This document shows positions 60,090 to 64,000 of a DNA stretch of 64,000 nucleotides, in pieces (position 1 is the stretch's first letter; every line of letters starts with the position of its first letter). A program made the position numbers and the translations under genes. Source of the stretch: Tamarix chinensis (taxonomy: Eukaryota; Streptophyta; Magnoliopsida; Caryophyllales; Tamaricaceae); assembly GCA_030549775.1 (NCBI GenBank), contig CM060175.1, positions 46,621,915-46,685,914 on the forward strand. The letters are read 5' to 3'. The notes beneath the pieces are model-generated. The model was not told the DNA's origin. It saw only the letters and a program-made list of their open reading frames with translations, and searched no databases.

Positions 60090-63000
60090 TTTTAGTACTT
60101 AAAATTTTATTTTGTAGAAGCATTAATTACAAAATTACTAGGTATTATCATCATACTTAACACTAATCATATTGCCTCGCCTTTCTTATGCTAACTACTA
60201 AGGATAAAACAAATCATACCAAAACAAAACAACTAAAATATTAGATATTACATATATAAAATTTGTAAGTAATATCCTTCGTACCTATAATAATGGAAAA
60301 TAAAAAACACTAAGGGACATAAGAGTACAAAAAAAAAGATTACATCAAAAATAGGTACCCTTAGGTACAACACATGTTTGCCTTATCTCTTAAACCCAAA
60401 AGCCCACTCCAAAAATGGGATCTTTTTCGAAAGATCCTTTTCCTAGTTGCTATAATACACCTTGAGCCAATCTATACCCTTCACATAGTCATTTACACAA
60501 GTAGTATCAGTATGACTTCTTCATATTGAGTAAATCACAAAACCTCACAACATTTAGCATATCCACATTGCTAGACACACAAAATCCAAAAAAACATACT
60601 TGTGCATAAAGCATTTACCACAACCACATGCAATAATTGTATATTAATATATATAATATCAAGTCTCAAGCTCAATTTTAAAACATATTAGTTCATTTCA
60701 CATCATCTTATGGTACAATAGACATAGCTAGTTAGTTAAATAGAATCCAAATACTAAGGTAGGACACAGAAGCAAATACCAAATAAACACATCCAAAACA
60801 ATTCTAAGATCTAGGTAGGGTACTAACACAACTGCCAAAACAAAAAATCTAAAACAATTCCAATTACCAAAGTAGACCACTAAGGCAACTACTAAACCAA
60901 AAAATCTAAAACAATTTTGAAATACTATGGTATAACACTAAGGTGACTATAGAACCAAAAAATCTAAAACAATTCCAATTACCAAGGTAGGACACTAAGG
61001 CAACAACCAAACCAACAATTCCAAAACAATTTAAATTACTAAGGGAGGGCACAAAGGTGACTACCAAACCAATAAATCCAAAATAATTTTAAATACTATG
61101 GTAGGGCACTTAGGCGATTCTAAATCCAAAAATACAAAATAAGTCTTTTCATTTTCTTAAACTGTAGGCAATTCCATTTTAAATTACTCAAAGGCAATAT
61201 AATAAACCAAGGGACATTGTGGTACACCTGGTCATATTAGCACCTAGAGACAATAGAATACCCTCACTCTCAAACCTAGGGACACACTAGTACACCTAGT
61301 CATACTAAAGCACAGAGGAAACACAGTCTCCTCCAACCTTAGTCACCTAGTCTTTAAGTATCAATATCCTCTATAAGGCCATTATTTAACCTATAAAGTA
61401 GAATAGGGCACAACGATACACTAGAAAACAAAAACATGTGCTAACACCTCATCTCTAGGGTAATTATTCCTAGAGAGCAACCATTCCCACCTCAATTTCT
61501 TTTAATTTAAGTATTAATATTTTATGAGGTGATCACAAATTTCACATACTACAAAAAAAATTTCCATTTCCATACTTAACCATTTTCCCTTTTATTTTTA
61601 ATCGTTATAGCATACCCTAAGGTCATTAGTTTAAGCCAAGACAAGTCAACACAAAGGTTAACCTATAAAATTTTTAGGCCATCCTAATATCCAATTATTC
61701 TCTAAGGATACAATAAGTAAAAATTACCAAACCCTAATTGTATCATTCTACTCTGTTTTGTACCAAACATTTTTTTTATAAGAAATATATCATAAAAAAT
61801 ATAAAAGGTGATATTTATCATGTAGGTAATCTTTGCATTTTGGCAATTAACTATATTGTTCACTTTTCATGCATTTAGTATGTTTTGCCCACAAAACCCT
61901 AATCATGTAACTCTCACCTATCATATACTTCAGGCAACATGTACTTACACATTTAAACCATAATACAACATTTAAATAGGAAAATTATCATTGTTGTACA
62001 TGTAGGAAAATATCACTAATAGTAAGTCTTGTAAATAAATATCATCATAAGCTAGCCTTACTCATGTGTACAAGCTTCCATGCAAACAATAGTAAACCTA
62101 ACTACCATGCATTAACAATCATGGGACATTTAGTGTGGCATTTAGATCATAACATGAAAAAAATAAAAATCCTAACAAAACCCTAGACATGAGTACATAA
62201 ATCATAAATTATATTACCCACTTACAACAATGGTATGTATCATTCATTTAACATGTTATAACTTTATCCTACTTGTCATAATACTTGAAGAATGTAAAAC
62301 TCAATCATAATTCTAAATCTAAATAATCTTAGCATGTTCGCATATAAATTATACTATCTTATGAGTAATTGGATTTACCTAATCAAAGCTTACACATAAA
62401 GTCTTCTCCAAGATCCTTAAGAATTACCAAGGAATTTAACACCCAATAAAACATATAGTGGCATTTAATATTATAGAATAGTAACCCAAAAAAAAACTTA
62501 AGGATAATTAATTGGTTGATGTAAATATGTAAGAATCCAAATAAAACTTAGAAAATAAAGAAGGAGAAGTGATGGATGTTGTCAAGAAGGAGATGAAGGG
62601 CAACAATGGAGTTGTGTATGGCTAGGGGAAGGAATGGTAGAAATGGCCAATGTAGGGAGGGGAGACATGGTAGGGAATGGTGCATCAAGTGTGGATCCAT
62701 GGTAAGGAAAGGTGCCACAAGAGGAGGGGGATTGGCCTAATTAGCCAAAGCTAGAAGAAAGGATTTCATTCATTTTGCAAAAGATTAGGTCGATTTGGTG
62801 AGGTTGTAGGGGCATCCATTGTGGAGTATGTAACAAGGAGAGGAGGTGTGGTGGAATTTGGTCCAACATGGTAGGGAGGATAGACATTTTTGACTGAAGA
62901 AGAAGGAAGGAGCTTCGATGTTTTTACCCAAAGGAGGAGAGGTTGCTTCATGTGGTTATACAAGAGAGTTTGGCATGATTTATGTGATGTTTTACATTGG

Positions 63001-63470
63001 TTTTAGGGTGGTTTCGATAGGATTTACAAATGGTGAGGTTGAGGAATCAGTGAATTTTATCAAAGAAAAGGAAATGTGGTCAGTAGTGAAGTGTGTTGCT
63101 AGTGAAATAGTGAAGATAAGGGATAATAATGGCAAATCAATGGGGCTTCTTTATTTCTAGGGACTACTTGAAATAAGGAGGTCAGGCAAGCTTGCTCGGG
63201 GATTAATTCATAACATAAATTAGGAGAAGGATAGATAGAGGAAGAGAGATTATATGGCTAATAGTGTGAGGGAAAATTGTGTAGCAAAATAAAGAGAGGG
63301 AAACATAGGAAAGAAGGAGGTATGGTGTGAAGATTTTTACCAGAAAGGAAAGGAGAAAATATCAAGGTAAATCTAGCATAGGTAAGGGCCTTTGGCTAGG
63401 GTAATTATTTAGGTGAAGGTAGAAAATGTTGGATTACAGGATTTAGGATTTTCCAACATAATGAATTCCT
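60090..63470. repeat. Noncoding LTR-like repeat region, right part of window
   Basis: Order of landmarks: TATTGAGTAAATCAC (60523; compare TTACTGAGTAAGG at 9679), a 57-bp array (60753-61141), AAACCCTAAT phrases (61730-61910), AAGCTTACACATAAAGTC (62387), a GA-rich arm (62540-63420) and an AT-rich end. This parallels 9156-14060 in the same orientation. Open frames at 62766-63160 lie in the GA-rich arm and show no domain. Confidence 0.35.
60753..61141 (+). repeat. 56-58-bp tandem repeat, about seven copies
   Basis: The unit is CTAAGGTAGGACACTAAGGC followed by AACTACCAAACCAA and AAATCTAAAACAATTCCAAT. Units start near 60753, 60811, 60867, 60925, 60982, 61039 and 61096. The phase of TA.CAAGG versus CTA.GG alternates slightly between units. 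Confidence 0.8.
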
Positions 63471-64000
63471 GTTAAGGTCGAATGTTGGGTGAATAATGCA
63501 CTTTCCAACAAATTTTTAAGCTAATAAAATTTTATGGCTAATAGATCATAATAATAGTAATTTAAATATAAACTATAGATTTGTTTTAACCTAATAATTG
63601 TTTTATTATGGTTTTTATTTACAACTAACCAATATAACTACCAATTTATAATTAAGGTTTTTAGTAATAGGGTATTATATTAATACATCCTTAAAATTGA
63701 TTTCATCCCCAAAGCAACACAAAATAGAACTAACTCGCTAAGACCTAGGGTGGTCCTTAAAAAAAGGTTCAACGAGCCGAGGATCGCTACCCCCTTTAAA
63801 GAAATAAACCCTAATTGATCGTAGAAATTTTCACATAAGCATACATCAAGCAAACATCAATCATTCACATAGAAATGCATAATTAACAAGAAGTCTAAAC
63901 TTAGAAGAACAAATGTATACCAGAAGTAGTGTCTACAAACCCACAAGCTTATGAATCATTAATACTATTGAAATTGTAGACCATCAAAACTCCTCAAGAA
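63471..64000. other. Right edge: unclassified noncoding DNA
   Basis: It contains AGGGTGGTCC, GGTTCAACGAGCCGAGGATC and a GTATACATTTG donor-like site on the minus strand (near 63920). No gene or repeat could be named; it may be part of an element that continues past the window. Confidence 0.35.

Noticed and set aside
1..64000. tRNA, rRNA, miRNA precursors or CRISPR arrays
   Set aside because: No tRNA A/B box pairs, rRNA motifs or spaced identical palindromic repeats were noticed; the tandem arrays have no unique spacers, and this is plant nuclear DNA.

Overview
This is nuclear DNA from a flowering plant. The evidence is an intron-containing plant gene end (NUP1/NUP136), a captured plant ATG7 gene fragment, a CRM-clade Ty3/gypsy element, plant L1-type LINEs, a CACTA transposon and a very AT-rich background. 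The species cannot be told from the sequence. Nearly all of the 64 kb is transposable elements, their fossils and tandem repeats; only the left edge holds part of what looks like a working gene.

Layout. 1-1549 (minus): 5' end of a NUP1/NUP136-like nucleoporin gene, with coding exon 1 at 1285-1549, a possible exon 2 at 87-139 and an AT-microsatellite-rich intron between; the rest lies off the left edge. 1840-2865: three copies of a 342-bp tandem repeat behind the NUP1 promoter, then AT-rich DNA. 4.47-7.18 kb: noncoding repeat DNA with 60-bp and ~145-bp tandem arrays. 7179-19295: a 12.1-kb CACTA (En/Spm) transposon with near-perfect 29-bp terminal inverted repeats and a TGT target duplication, inserted in the ~145-bp array, which resumes at 19299. 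Inside it are a 4.9-kb LTR-like unit (9156-14060, CCTTC duplication) and a fragment of the autophagy E1 gene ATG7 (15536-15940). 20.0-24.4 kb: a ~22-bp minisatellite and a second noncoding LTR-like region. 24.4-26.1 kb: a dispersed repeat that recurs at 32.4-39.2 kb.

27.28-31.97 kb (minus) and 32.69-37.53 kb (plus): two degenerate LINEs arranged head to head; the right one is inserted in the second copy of the dispersed repeat and has a recognisable target duplication. 40.33-40.85 kb: a short LTR with an initiator-tRNA primer binding site. 41.2-44.3 kb: a noncoding repeat with the same layout as the 4.9-kb unit. 46223-53185 (minus): a complete but mutated CRM-type gypsy retrotransposon with two LTRs, gag, protease, RT, RNase H and integrase, flanked by CATAC duplications. 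53.2-64 kb: old LTR fragments, including an inverted pair around 55.3-55.7 kb, a Copia gag remnant at 59.8-60.1 kb, and another noncoding repeat with a 57-bp tandem array and a GA-rich arm.

The most notable object is the nested stack: satellite, then CACTA, then both a large LTR-like unit and a captured ATG7 fragment that keeps its catalytic-cysteine exon and an intron. None of the retroelement reading frames is intact. Many of their stop codons stand where the family has Gln or Trp, as expected from C-to-T decay of methylated DNA.
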